The notes beneath the pieces were generated by a model, which saw nothing but the letters and a program-made list of their open reading frames with translations, searched no databases and was not told the origin of the DNA. 64,000 bases of DNA from Cystobacter fuscus DSM 2262 (GTDB lineage: Bacteria; Myxococcota; Myxococcia; Myxococcales; Myxococcaceae), in assembly GCF_000335475.2 (NCBI RefSeq), contig NZ_ANAH02000066.1, forward strand, positions 434,001 through 498,000. Reading direction: 5' to 3'. The first letter of the stretch is position 1; the number at the start of each line of letters is the position of its first letter. Shown here piece by piece: positions 29,056 through 37,245 of this stretch. The position numbers and the translations under genes were made by a program.

Positions 29056-30013
29056 GCAGGAGCTTGCCGGTCGTGCGGCGGCTCTCCATGTCCGCATGGG
29101 CCCGCGCGGCTTCGGCCAGCGGATGGACGCCCCCGATCCTGACCTTCAGCGCGCCGGCGGCGATCCAGTCGAACAGGCGCGCGGCGCGGCCGCGCAGCAG
29201 CTCGCGGGTCGCGACATGGTCGGAGAAGACCGCGTAGCCGAGCTTGATGCTCTTGGGCAAGCTCATCACGTCGATGGGCCCGGGCCCGCCGAGCACCGGC
29301 CCGTACCAGCAAAAGGTCCCGCTGCGGCGCAAGGCGGCCAGGGAAGCCTGGAAGGTCTGCGGACCCGAGCCGTCGTAGACCACGTGCACTCCTTCGCCGC
29401 CGGAGAGGCGGACCGCCTCGTCGGCGAACCGGCCCTCGGCGTCGACGATCACATGGTCGGCGCCCGCCTCGAGCGCGACGGCGACCTTGTCCGCGTGCGA
29501 TACGCGGCCGATGACACGGCCCCCCCTCAGCTTGATGATCTGGGTGAGGAGCAGGCCCAGGCCGCCGGCGGCCGCATGGACGAGCGCGACCTCGCCGGGC
29601 TGCACGGGGTGGAAGTCGGTGGCGAAGTGGCTCGCGGTCAGACCCTGCATCATCACCGCCGCCGCCGTGCGCTCGTCGAGGGCGTCGGGCAGCGGCACGA
29701 GCGCGTCGACCGGGATGGAGATCCGTTCGGCGTAGCTGCCAGGCGCGTAGACCCAGGCGACCCGGCGTCCCACCCACGCCGGCTCGACGCCGGCGCCAAC
29801 CGACAGGACTCGCCCGGCGCCTTCGACACCCAGGATCTTCGGGTCCGGCATGTCGCTCCAGGCGAGCCCCCGCCGCACCCCCGTGTCCATGAAGTTCACG
29901 CCCGCCGCGGCGATCTCCACGAGCGCCTCGCCCGGCCCCACGACCGGCTCGGGACGCTCCACGAACGCCATGACCTCGGGCCCGCCCTGGCGGGTCATCA
30001 CGACAGCTTTCAT
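29045..30013 (-). CDS. NADPH:quinone oxidoreductase (zinc-free MDR family)
   Basis: A protein of 322 residues. GroES-like N-terminal part with AAGVNFMDTGVRRG (quinone oxidoreductase signature region), no structural zinc cysteines, then a Rossmann fold with HAAAGGLGLLLTQIIKLRGG and the NADPH-binding segment. Family members reduce quinones or alpha,beta-unsaturated carbonyls. ATG 30013 is preceded by GAGAGAACG; the earlier in-frame ATG gives a non-family extension. The TetR-type gene lies just upstream on the same strand and is the likely regulator. Confidence 0.88.
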   Translation of the reverse strand: MKAVVMTRQGGPEVMAFVERPEPVVGPGEALVEIAAAGVNFMDTGVRRGLAWSDMPDPKILGVEGAGRVLSVGAGVEPAWVGRRVAWVYAPGSYAERISIPVDALVPLPDALDERTAAAVMMQGLTASHFATDFHPVQPGEVALVHAAAGGLGLLLTQIIKLRGGRVIGRVSHADKVAVALEAGADHVIVDAEGRFADEAVRLSGGEGVHVVYDGSGPQTFQASLAALRRSGTFCWYGPVLGGPGPIDVMSLPKSIKLGYAVFSDHVATRELLRGRAARLFDWIAAGALKVRIGGVHPLAEAARAHADMESRRTTGKLLLIP

Positions 30014-30067
30014 CGTTCTCTCCTCATGTTGAATGTTCATTCCAGAATCGTGCAAAAAAAAGGAAGC

Positions 30068-30634
30068 TCACCGCAGGGCGCGCAGCGCGAGCCGGCCCAG
30101 GCCGCGCAGCTGGTCGGCTTTGGCGCCGCCCCGGGCGGCGATGCGGATGGCGGCGAAGCTCGCGAGGAGGAAACCCGCCGCCTCTTCGGGCTTCAGATCG
30201 ACGCCGACGTCGCCGTCGGCCTGGGCCGCGCGCACGCGTTCGACGATCATGCCGTGCAGCGCTCGCTCGGCGGCGTCGTGGATTTTCGCCAGATCGGCCC
30301 GCGCGCGGCCGAACTCACAGATGGACCCCACTCCGAGGCAGGCCTGCCCGGCGTCCTTGACCAGGCGCTCCACCATGGCCCGAAGGCCTTCGATGGCCCG
30401 CGGCCGACTGCGCAGGGCCGCGGCGTGGGCTTCGCCTTCCTGGGCCGCATAGCGCCGTACGGCGGCGCAATAGACGCCCCATTTGTCGCCGAAGGTGTCG
30501 TAGAGGCTCTGTCGGCCGATCCCCATGGCCTTGACCAGCATGTCGGCCGAGGTCCCCTCGAAGCCATGCTCGCGGAACACGCCGATCGCGGCATCCAGCG
30601 CCTCCTCCGTGTCGAACGCCTTGGGTCTGGCCAT
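30068..30634 (-). CDS. TetR/AcrR-family regulator
   Basis: A protein of 188 residues. N-terminal helix-turn-helix in AIGVFREHGFEGTSADMLVKAMGIGRQSLYDTFGDKWGVY, then an all-helical ligand domain with a C-terminal part like the TetR_C 11/16-type quinone-responsive repressors. It lies 54 bases before the quinone oxidoreductase gene and probably represses it. I start at MARPKAF (30634), the usual family N-terminus; an ATG at 30649 adds five residues and cannot be excluded. Confidence 0.88.
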   Translation of the reverse strand: MARPKAFDTEEALDAAIGVFREHGFEGTSADMLVKAMGIGRQSLYDTFGDKWGVYCAAVRRYAAQEGEAHAAALRSRPRAIEGLRAMVERLVKDAGQACLGVGSICEFGRARADLAKIHDAAERALHGMIVERVRAAQADGDVGVDLKPEEAAGFLLASFAAIRIAARGGAKADQLRGLGRLALRALR

Positions 30635-30702
30635 GGTCGTTGGATACATGATTTTGGAACGGATGGTCAAGAAAGAGCGGCGGGCCGCCGCCCTTTTCCG
30701 GC

Positions 30703-31737
30703 CTAGCGCAGCTCGGTCACGTCGAGCACCGCCTGGGCGAAGGCATCGGGCGCCTCCTGCGGCAGGTTGTGGCCGATCCCCCCGGTGATCAGGCGATGGG
30801 CGTAGGGCCCGGAAAACCTCGCCCTGTAGGCCGCTGGCTGCGGATGGGGCGCGCCGTTGGCGTCGCCTTCCATCGTGATCGTCGGCACGCCGATCACGGG
30901 GAACCGCGCGAGGCGGCTCTCGAGGGCGTCGTAGCGGGCCTCGCCGGCCGCCAGGCCCAGGCGCCAGCGGTAGTTGTGGACGACGATCGACACATGGTCG
31001 GGATTGTCGAAGGCCTGGGCCGAGCGGGCGAAGGTCGCCTCGCTGAATTGCCATTGCGGCGAGGCGGTCCGCCAGATGAGCCGGGTGAAGTCGCGCAGGT
31101 TGCGTTCGTAGCCGAGGCGGCCACGCTCGGTGGCGAGGTAGAACTGGTACCACCAGGAAAGCTCCGCCTCCGGCGTCAGGGGCTCCTGGTTGGCCTGCGG
31201 GCTGCCAATCAGATAGCCGCTCACCGAGACCAGCGCCGTGCAGCGCTCCGGCCAGAGCGCCGCGACGATGTCGGCGGTGCGCGCGCCCCAGTCGAAGCCG
31301 GCGATCACCGCCTGGGCGAGACCCAGCGCGTCCATGAGGTTGATCACGTCGATGGCAAGGGCCGCCTGCTGCCCGTTGCGGACGGCGTCTCCGGAGCGGA
31401 AGCGTGTCGTCCCGTAGCCACGGAGGTGGGGCACGATGACCCGGCGCCCGGCGGCCGTCAGCCGCGGGACGACGTCCACGAAGCTGTGGATGTCGTAGGG
31501 CCATCCGTGCAGCAGGATCACCGGCGGGCCGTCGGGCGGGCCGAAGTCGGCGTAGCCGATGGAGAGGTCGCCGGCGTCGATCTGTTGGATCGGCGCCCAG
31601 GGAGCGGGCGGGGCGGGCAGGGTGGGCTCGGCGAGTGCCGCACAGGCGAGCTGGTTCCAGGCGCCGACGGCGAAGGCCCCCGCGATGAGCAGGCGGCGCC
31701 GGCCTGGATTGGCGAGGTCGTCGGGTTTGAAGGTCAT
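30703..31737 (-). CDS. exported alpha/beta hydrolase, epoxide-hydrolase type
   Basis: A protein of 344 residues. The N-terminus NPGRRRLLIAGAFAVGAWNQLACAALA has an RRR-type twin-arginine-like signal. The core has HGWPYDIHSFVDV (HGxP motif of epoxide hydrolases), FDWGARTA with Asp as nucleophile, and a late GGIGHNLPQEAP catalytic His. Asp at the elbow in FDWG distinguishes epoxide hydrolases and dehalogenases from esterases. It forms a block with the TetR, oxidoreductase and Ohr genes and may detoxify electrophiles. Confidence 0.82.
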   Translation of the reverse strand: MTFKPDDLANPGRRRLLIAGAFAVGAWNQLACAALAEPTLPAPPAPWAPIQQIDAGDLSIGYADFGPPDGPPVILLHGWPYDIHSFVDVVPRLTAAGRRVIVPHLRGYGTTRFRSGDAVRNGQQAALAIDVINLMDALGLAQAVIAGFDWGARTADIVAALWPERCTALVSVSGYLIGSPQANQEPLTPEAELSWWYQFYLATERGRLGYERNLRDFTRLIWRTASPQWQFSEATFARSAQAFDNPDHVSIVVHNYRWRLGLAAGEARYDALESRLARFPVIGVPTITMEGDANGAPHPQPAAYRARFSGPYAHRLITGGIGHNLPQEAPDAFAQAVLDVTELR

Positions 31738-31778
31738 GGGCGGTCTCCTGGCTTGTCTCTGGTCGGTTGGACGCGAGC

Positions 31779-32195
31779 TCAGGCGAGGTCGAGCGTCACG
31801 GCGATGTTGCCGCGCGTGGCCTTGGAGTAGGGGCAGGTCTGGTGGGCCGCCTCGATGAGCGAGCGGGCGAGGTTCGCCTCCAGGCCCGGCAGGCTCACCT
31901 TCAGGCGCGCCTGCAGGAAGAAGGCGCCCGCCGTCGTGCCGAGATCCACCTCGGCGTCGACCGCGGCGCCGGCGGGGAGGGTCACGTTCATGCCGCGCGC
32001 GGCGAGGCTCATCGCCCCGATGAAGCAGGCCGACCAGCCGGCGGCGAACAGCTGCTCGGGGTTGGTGCCCGCTCCGGCGGACCCGGGCGGCGACAGCTTG
32101 ATGTCGAGCCGGCCGTCCGAGCTGCGCGCGGTGCCGTCGCGGCCGCCGGTCGTATGCGTCTTGCCAGTGTAGAGAACGTTTTCGATGGGGGACAT
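31779..32195 (-). CDS. ohr: organic hydroperoxide resistance protein (Ohr/OsmC family)
   Basis: A protein of 138 residues, full length for Ohr. Both redox cysteines are present: Cys in LFAAGWSACFIGAM and Cys in EAAHQTCPYSKATRGN. Arg19 of the substrate pocket is in the GGRDGTARSSDG segment. Ohr reduces organic and fatty-acid hydroperoxides using lipoylated proteins. The divergent MarR-type gene 132 bases away is its OhrR repressor, with palindromes between them. Confidence 0.93.
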   Translation of the reverse strand: MSPIENVLYTGKTHTTGGRDGTARSSDGRLDIKLSPPGSAGAGTNPEQLFAAGWSACFIGAMSLAARGMNVTLPAGAAVDAEVDLGTTAGAFFLQARLKVSLPGLEANLARSLIEAAHQTCPYSKATRGNIAVTLDLA

Positions 32196-32213
32196 GGATT
32201 GCTCCTGTTGGTC

Positions 32214-32234
32214 GGAACCGATTTAATCGGTTCC
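32214..32234. promoter_or_regulatory. OhrR operator candidate 1
   Basis: A perfect inverted repeat with 10-base arms, GGAACCGATT and AATCGGTTCC, around a central T lies between ohr and ohrR, 19 bases upstream of the ohr start. Confidence 0.7.
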
Positions 32235-32271
32235 GAGTTGATAACCCGAGCCCGTGGCATTCGTCAACCTT

Positions 32272-32284
32272 CCGATTCAATCGG
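32272..32284. promoter_or_regulatory. OhrR operator candidate 2
   Basis: CCGATT-C-AATCGG repeats the core of operator 1 and lies 43 bases upstream of ohrR. Two matching sites would allow both repression of ohr and autoregulation. Confidence 0.6.
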
Positions 32285-32327
32285 GTCCGAGCTATATGTA
32301 GTCGGTCTCCATCACACGAAGGCCCAC

Positions 32328-32780
32328 ATGACCAAGTCCCAGAACCCGAAGCCCCCGAAGTTGGCGGACTTCATGTGCTTCGCGATCTACTCGGCCAACC
32401 TGGCGTACGGGCGGGCCTACAAGCCCATCCTCGACGAGCTGGGAGTGAGCTACACCCAGTGGATCATCATCGTCGCCCTGTGGGAGGAGGACGAGCAAAC
32501 GGTCGGCGGCCTGGGCGCCAGGCTCTTCTTGGAATCCAACACGCTCACGCCGATCCTCAAGAAGCTGGAGACCCTCGGCTATCTGAAGCGCCGACGCGAT
32601 CCAGCCGACGAGCGCCAGGTGATCGTCAGCCTGACCGAGGCGGGTCGCCAGCTGCGCGAGAAGGGCCTGCAAAAGACCTTGGTCAAGGCGGCCGGCCTCG
32701 AGCCGGAAGAATTCGCCACGCTGCAGCGCGCCGTCACCAGGCTTCGCGACAACCTCATCCGCCACGCCGACGGGCAATAG
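32328..32780 (+). CDS. ohrR: MarR-family peroxide-sensing repressor (OhrR)
   Basis: A protein of 150 residues. An N-terminal Cys at position 17 (LADFMCFAIYSANLAYGRAYKPIL) corresponds to the peroxide-reactive Cys15/22 of OhrR. The winged helix contains TVGGLGARLFLESNTLTPILKKLETLGYLKRRRDPADERQVIVSLTEAG. It is divergent from ohr. Oxidation of the Cys by organic hydroperoxides would release it from the palindromes between the genes. Confidence 0.92.
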   Translation: MTKSQNPKPPKLADFMCFAIYSANLAYGRAYKPILDELGVSYTQWIIIVALWEEDEQTVGGLGARLFLESNTLTPILKKLETLGYLKRRRDPADERQVIVSLTEAGRQLREKGLQKTLVKAAGLEPEEFATLQRAVTRLRDNLIRHADGQ

Positions 32781-32901
32781 ACGGCCGCCGACGAGAGCGC
32801 TCGCCCCCCTCCGGCTCCTGCTTGGGATTACCTCCCAAGAGGGATGGAAACGTCAGCGGGTTCCATCCAGATTCATCCTCTCACCCAGTGAAGAGGAATG
32901 A

Positions 32902-34446
32902 ATGAAGTACATTCTCCCGGCCAACCATGGTCTGCCCGAGCGCATCCTCGGCGACCCCGATCTTCTCCCGAAAACCGAAGAGGGAACACCGTCGCTGACA
33001 GACGTCCAATACGAGGCGCTCAGCCAGGGCGTTGCTCGTGGCACCTCGATGTTGGTGGTCGCCCCCACCTCCACGGGGAAGACGCTCATTGGAATCTGGG
33101 CCTTGAGCAGCTGGCTCTTCGCTCGTCCAGGCCGGCATGCCGTGTATCTGGTCACGCATCGCGCCCTGGCCCGACAGAAGTTCGAAGAATTCGTGGGGCG
33201 CCTGAGCGACCGGTATCTGGGTGGAGACAAGAGCGGCATCGTGCTCGCCAATGGAGACGCCGTCGAGGATGGAGCGGGTGGCGTTCCGACAGACCCCCTC
33301 GGGGCCCTCATCCTGGTGGCGACGTACGAGAAATATCTCGCGATGGTCTCTGGAAGCGGCATCCGCTCCGACATGAGCCATTGCGTCATCATCTGCGATG
33401 AAATCCAGATTCTGGGTGATCAGAATCGGGGCCGGAGCGTCGAGGTTCTCCTGACGCTGCTGCGCAAGACGCGATGGGGGCAGCTCATCGGGCTGTCCGC
33501 GGTGATCGACGCGCGCGACGCCAGGGACTTGAGGGAGTGGTTCAACGCCACCCTGATTCGACTCGATGGCCGGGAGAAGCACCTCCACTACGAATGCCGG
33601 ACCCCCAGCCGGGTTCTTTCCTTCCGAACGGACAAGGCGGAAGCGGGCATTCAGAGCACGGCGCCCACTCCTCAAGCGCCAAACGATACGGCCTTGATCC
33701 TCGAGCAGTTGCTCAAGAACAAGGACGCGCTCCCCGTGGTCGTCTTCTGCATGACCCGTCGAAAGGTGGAACAACTGTCTCAGGCTCACGCCCGAAAGCT
33801 GGGCCTGACCGTTTCAGCGACACAGCCCCTGCTGCCCGAACTGAGGGAGTCAACCACCGCGGCGCGGGAACTCTCCCGCTTCATTCCCAAACGGTTCGCC
33901 TTCCACTCGGCGGAACTGATCGAGGAGGAGCGGATACTCGTCGAAAGCAAGCTGGAATCGAAACAGCTGGATCTGGTCTTCGCCACGAGCACGTTGGCCG
34001 CCGGGGTCAACTTCCCTTTCAAGACAGCGGTCTTCGACGACTGGAAGCGATGGGACGATCGAAGCAAGGGTCATGTGCCCATGCCCGCGAGCGAGTTCCA
34101 CAACATGGCCGGGCGGGTCGGCCGCATGGGTTCGGGACACTCGCATGGCAGCGTCATCTTCACGGCCAAGGACAACTATCAAGAGAGACAATCCGTCACC
34201 TCCTACCTGAATCCCGACCAGTCGACGCCGCTCACTCCCCGGGTGACGCCCGATGACTTCAACCAGCTCGCGCTCCAGCTCGTCTCGTCCGGGGTATGCC
34301 AGACGCAAGAAGAGGTTTCCGACTTCCTGTCGAGCACCTTCAGCGCCATGCGTGAACTCGAATCGAACAAGATGGGGCTGTCACATTGGACGAGCGCCAT
34401 GAGTCAATCCATCCAGGCGCTCAGGACATGGGGGTTCATGCTGTGA
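32902..34446 (+). CDS. Ski2-like superfamily 2 helicase, probable defence component
   Basis: A protein of 514 residues. SF2 motifs in order: Walker A APTSTGKT (54-61), DEIQ box (166-169), GLSA motif III (197-200), motif V FATSTLAAGVNFPF (360-373), motif VI NMAGRVGRMG (401-410). Motifs V and VI are of the Ski2/Brr2/HamB type. It is short: it ends about 100 residues after motif VI, without the winged-helix and ratchet domains of full Ski2 proteins. A GAGGAATGA site precedes the ATG. The nuclease gene starts inside its stop codon (GTGA). Repair helicase is the alternative, but the pairing points to defence. Confidence 0.8.
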   Translation: MKYILPANHGLPERILGDPDLLPKTEEGTPSLTDVQYEALSQGVARGTSMLVVAPTSTGKTLIGIWALSSWLFARPGRHAVYLVTHRALARQKFEEFVGRLSDRYLGGDKSGIVLANGDAVEDGAGGVPTDPLGALILVATYEKYLAMVSGSGIRSDMSHCVIICDEIQILGDQNRGRSVEVLLTLLRKTRWGQLIGLSAVIDARDARDLREWFNATLIRLDGREKHLHYECRTPSRVLSFRTDKAEAGIQSTAPTPQAPNDTALILEQLLKNKDALPVVVFCMTRRKVEQLSQAHARKLGLTVSATQPLLPELRESTTAARELSRFIPKRFAFHSAELIEEERILVESKLESKQLDLVFATSTLAAGVNFPFKTAVFDDWKRWDDRSKGHVPMPASEFHNMAGRVGRMGSGHSHGSVIFTAKDNYQERQSVTSYLNPDQSTPLTPRVTPDDFNQLALQLVSSGVCQTQEEVSDFLSSTFSAMRELESNKMGLSHWTSAMSQSIQALRTWGFML

Positions 34447-35840
34447 GGAAACTGCATGTCACGGAGGTAGGCCGCCAGGTGGCGTTCAGCGGATTGCGGC
34501 CCGACACCGCCCACTACCTGTTGGACTATCTGGGGAGCCGGCACGCCGAACTCTGCTCCTTCGTCCCGGATGGAGCGCAGCGGCCGGGCTCACCCCAACG
34601 TCTCAACTATTGCCTGATCAACGCCTGTCTGACCTCACCCGAGTTCTGGGGAGCCCACAGGGCGAGATCCATCCCCTATGGCTTCGATGTCCTCGTCCAG
34701 AATGATCCCGTCGTGGCCTATGCCTCGAGCCTCGCCGAGACGCAGTGGCAGGGCTACCGCGACGCCGCGAACGCCGCGATGCTTCTCATGGATTGGCTCG
34801 AGGGCGTTCCCCTCAATCTGCTGGAGGGCCAGTTCCCCAATGTCCGGGCTGGAAACATCCGCAGCCTGTGCAGGGATCTGGCCTGGGCCCTCTCCGGACT
34901 CTCCAACATCCTGGCGGCCGCCACCCAGCCCAACCTGTCGACCGAGGAGCGGCCCAGCTGTCTTCGCGCGCTGTCACCCGACGCGGTGAGGAGCCTTCGC
35001 CGTCTCCTGCAACCGCTTCGGATCCTCGTCTGGCGACTCAATGTCGGTCTGCCGCCGACGGTTCTCTGGATGACCGAATTGAAAACCGACAATGGAGAAC
35101 GCGCGGTCTCCAGAGCCGAAGCCCTGTCCCTGCATCAAATCGGCCTCGGTTCCTTCGAGAGCCTCCGTCGCCGGAGCAACTGGGAGCACCTCGTCGAGAT
35201 ACTAGGCGCCAATGGCGCGACCGACCCACATGCGCGTGCGCGCGAGTTGCAACAGCTCGCCAACGGATGGCATGGCACCACCCGTAATCGCGCGAAAGCC
35301 CAGCAACTCCGCCGTCTGGACACCACCGACCAACCCCTGCTCGAGAACTTCTACCACAGCAGGGACAAGCACTTCGAGGCCGCGTTCCAGGCGCTGCTGG
35401 AGCGCGTTGGAATTCGCTATACCCTGTTCGACACGGGCCAGAAGCCAGGGGCTTTTGATTACCTGTTGCATGTCGAGGGCCGCCCCGACATCGCCGTCGA
35501 GTGCAAGACGAAGCAGGGAGACGGTCTGGTTGATCTCACCGCCGCGCGAGTCGTCCTGAGCAGCTCGGAGCAGTATGGGCACCGGGAAACGTTCTGCGTG
35601 ACACTTTGCCAGCCCGGGGTGGATCCCAATGTCCCGGAGAATCTGCAGGCCTGCCCCCGGCTGTGCATCGTGGAAACGCATGATCTGGCCGAGGCGTTTA
35701 CCCGCCTCATCCGCCAATCGCTCAGCCCGCAGTCCTTTCATGACTGGCTGGCCCAACCCGGGCAAGCCAGGGCGGAGACGCTTCTGGTTCACACTCGAGC
35801 TGTCACCGAGCCCGAGGTGATTTCGCCGCAGCCCACCTGA
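34443..35840 (+). CDS. PD-(D/E)XK nuclease-like protein coupled to the helicase
   Basis: A protein of 465 residues from the GTG at 34443, which overlaps the helicase stop by four bases; an ATG at 34428 is an alternative. Residues 1-300 have no fold I recognise and are mainly helical. The C-terminal third has the restriction-endonuclease pattern: a Glu-containing helix (HFEAAFQALLERVG), D339 in GAFDYLL, and E353-x-K355 in IAVECKTKQ. The order helicase then nuclease differs from Hachiman (hamA then hamB), and no DUF1837 signature is recognised. I infer a helicase-nuclease anti-phage or anti-plasmid pair. Confidence 0.72.
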   Translation: MRKLHVTEVGRQVAFSGLRPDTAHYLLDYLGSRHAELCSFVPDGAQRPGSPQRLNYCLINACLTSPEFWGAHRARSIPYGFDVLVQNDPVVAYASSLAETQWQGYRDAANAAMLLMDWLEGVPLNLLEGQFPNVRAGNIRSLCRDLAWALSGLSNILAAATQPNLSTEERPSCLRALSPDAVRSLRRLLQPLRILVWRLNVGLPPTVLWMTELKTDNGERAVSRAEALSLHQIGLGSFESLRRRSNWEHLVEILGANGATDPHARARELQQLANGWHGTTRNRAKAQQLRRLDTTDQPLLENFYHSRDKHFEAAFQALLERVGIRYTLFDTGQKPGAFDYLLHVEGRPDIAVECKTKQGDGLVDLTAARVVLSSSEQYGHRETFCVTLCQPGVDPNVPENLQACPRLCIVETHDLAEAFTRLIRQSLSPQSFHDWLAQPGQARAETLLVHTRAVTEPEVISPQPT

Positions 35841-35888
35841 AGCAGGGTCCAGGCCGTGGTTTCCGGCCGCTGAGGCACGGCGGCCGTG

Positions 35889-36083
35889 TCACACGAGCCT
35901 GTGCCCACCGTCGACGTGCAGCGTCTCGCCGGTGGTGAAGCCGTTGCCCATGAGGAAGAGGACGGCATGGCCGATGTCGGCGGGCAGCCCCACCCGCCCG
36001 ACGGGGAGCCGGCGCGCGTGCTGCTCGAGGCGCTCCTGCTTCGCGGCCCCCGCGAGGACTTCCCACATTCGGCGTGTCAATCC
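35889..36083 (-). pseudogene. C-terminal remnant of a short-chain dehydrogenase
   Basis: About 60 codons retain the SDR C-terminus (RLPVGRVGLPADIGHAVLFLMGNGFTTGETLHVDGGHRLV); the Rossmann N-terminus and the YxxxK active site are absent. The frame continues upstream into the antisense of a LysR fragment, so the gene was truncated by a deletion joining the two. Confidence 0.8.
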
Positions 36084-36093
36084 ATCGGGGAGA

Positions 36094-36177
36094 GATGACA
36101 TTTTCGCGGCGGTGGCGAAGCACCTGAGCTTCGTGGAGGCGGCGCGCAGGCTCGGCGTCCCCACCAGCTTTTGTTGA
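36094..36177 (+). pseudogene. helix-turn-helix remnant of a LysR-type regulator
   Basis: About 27 codons read DDIFAAVAKHLSFVEAARRLGVPTSF and then a stop. This is the start of a LysR HTH (normally followed by VSRRVxxLE). It abuts the SDR fragment head to head, the usual arrangement for a LysR regulator and its target gene, so one deletion probably removed most of both. Confidence 0.75.
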
Positions 36178-36268
36178 AGAAGCGGCGATGGACATGGTTT
36201 GCTCGTTTTGATTGAAATGATGGATTTGACGAGATAGGGTTGTCGGACCTCGTTCAAGGACGACATCG

Positions 36269-37186
36269 ATGCTCGTGCGTGGGGTTGCACTGTCGGTCGT
36301 GTTGCTGGCCGTGGCTTGCGGTGGTGGACCCGAGGAGTTCGACACCTCACCGCTGGCCACCCGCTCGAACACCTTGTCCATCACGGTCGAAGATCAGGTG
36401 GTCGCGAGGCTGCCGAGTAGCACCGGGGCCGTGTATGGCTATGGTGAATACCTGCCGCCGGGGTATCTGACGTCGACCACGCACTATCCGGTCATCATCC
36501 ACCTCAATGGGGCGGGAGAGTTCGGCACGTCCACCACCGAGGCGGATCTGCTGAACATCGTGACTCGTCACGGGGCGCTGAAGAAAATCCGATACACGAC
36601 GCAGGGAAAAACCTACTTCGGCGAGCAGCAGGTGATGGTCTTCACGCCGCGAGCGGCGACGGGCTGGCAGCCCGCGGAAGTGAATGCGTTCATCGACTTC
36701 ATCATCGCCAACTACCGCGTGGACACGACGCGCATCTACCTGACGGGCATCAGCATGGGGGGCTATGGTAGCTGGACGTATGCCTACGCGTATGGAAACA
36801 GGTTGGCGGCGCTGGCGCCCATGGCCACCAACATCGGGGCACCTGGTCCGACGGTGACCACGCTCCTGAACGTGCCGGTCTGGGGGGTGCACTCGTTCAA
36901 TGATGGCACTTCGCTCTCGGCGGAACGGTCGTGGCTGCTCGGCGTGACGAAGAACTATGGGCAAAACCAGATGGTGGGTGTGCCGACTCCCTCGGCGACG
37001 GTGACCTATCTGTTCAGCGCCTCCACCCACGCCTGGACGTCACAGCCGGGCGTGGTGGCCACCGGGGGCTCCATCGCGCGCCTCACCGTCTACCCGGGCT
37101 CGGCGCATGACTGCTGGACGCAGACGTACGACAACGATGCCTTCTGGGATTGGATGCTCTCCCAGCAGCGTGGCTCCGTTCCCTAG
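36269..37186 (+). CDS. esterase-like lipoprotein (alpha/beta hydrolase)
   Basis: A protein of 305 residues. N-terminal lipoprotein signal ending LLAVAC. The fold resembles phospholipase/carboxylesterase and PHB-depolymerase-like enzymes: HLNGAGEFG oxyanion region, nucleophile elbow TGISMGGYGSW with Ser, and a late His in YPGSAHDCW. It is probably an outer-membrane or secreted esterase used in prey or polymer degradation. It starts directly after the pseudogene scar and converges with the DUF4397 gene over a strong hairpin. Confidence 0.78.
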   Translation: MLVRGVALSVVLLAVACGGGPEEFDTSPLATRSNTLSITVEDQVVARLPSSTGAVYGYGEYLPPGYLTSTTHYPVIIHLNGAGEFGTSTTEADLLNIVTRHGALKKIRYTTQGKTYFGEQQVMVFTPRAATGWQPAEVNAFIDFIIANYRVDTTRIYLTGISMGGYGSWTYAYAYGNRLAALAPMATNIGAPGPTVTTLLNVPVWGVHSFNDGTSLSAERSWLLGVTKNYGQNQMVGVPTPSATVTYLFSASTHAWTSQPGVVATGGSIARLTVYPGSAHDCWTQTYDNDAFWDWMLSQQRGSVP

Positions 37187-37193
37187 CTCTTCT

Positions 37194-37230
37194 CGAGGCG
37201 AGTCCCCCCGAGCAGGAGGGACTCGCCTCG
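37194..37230. terminator. hairpin between convergent genes
   Basis: A perfect 13-bp stem (CGAGGCGAGTCCC with GGGACTCGCCTCG) and an 11-base loop lie between two convergent genes. There is no T-run, so termination efficiency is uncertain. Confidence 0.5.
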
Positions 37231-37245
37231 CGGGCGGGCCAGGGC

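Noticed and set aside
32902-35840. Hachiman (HamAB) system
   Set aside because: The helicase is similar in type, but gene order is reversed, length is shorter and no DUF1837 signature is visible in the partner. I keep it as an unnamed helicase-nuclease pair.
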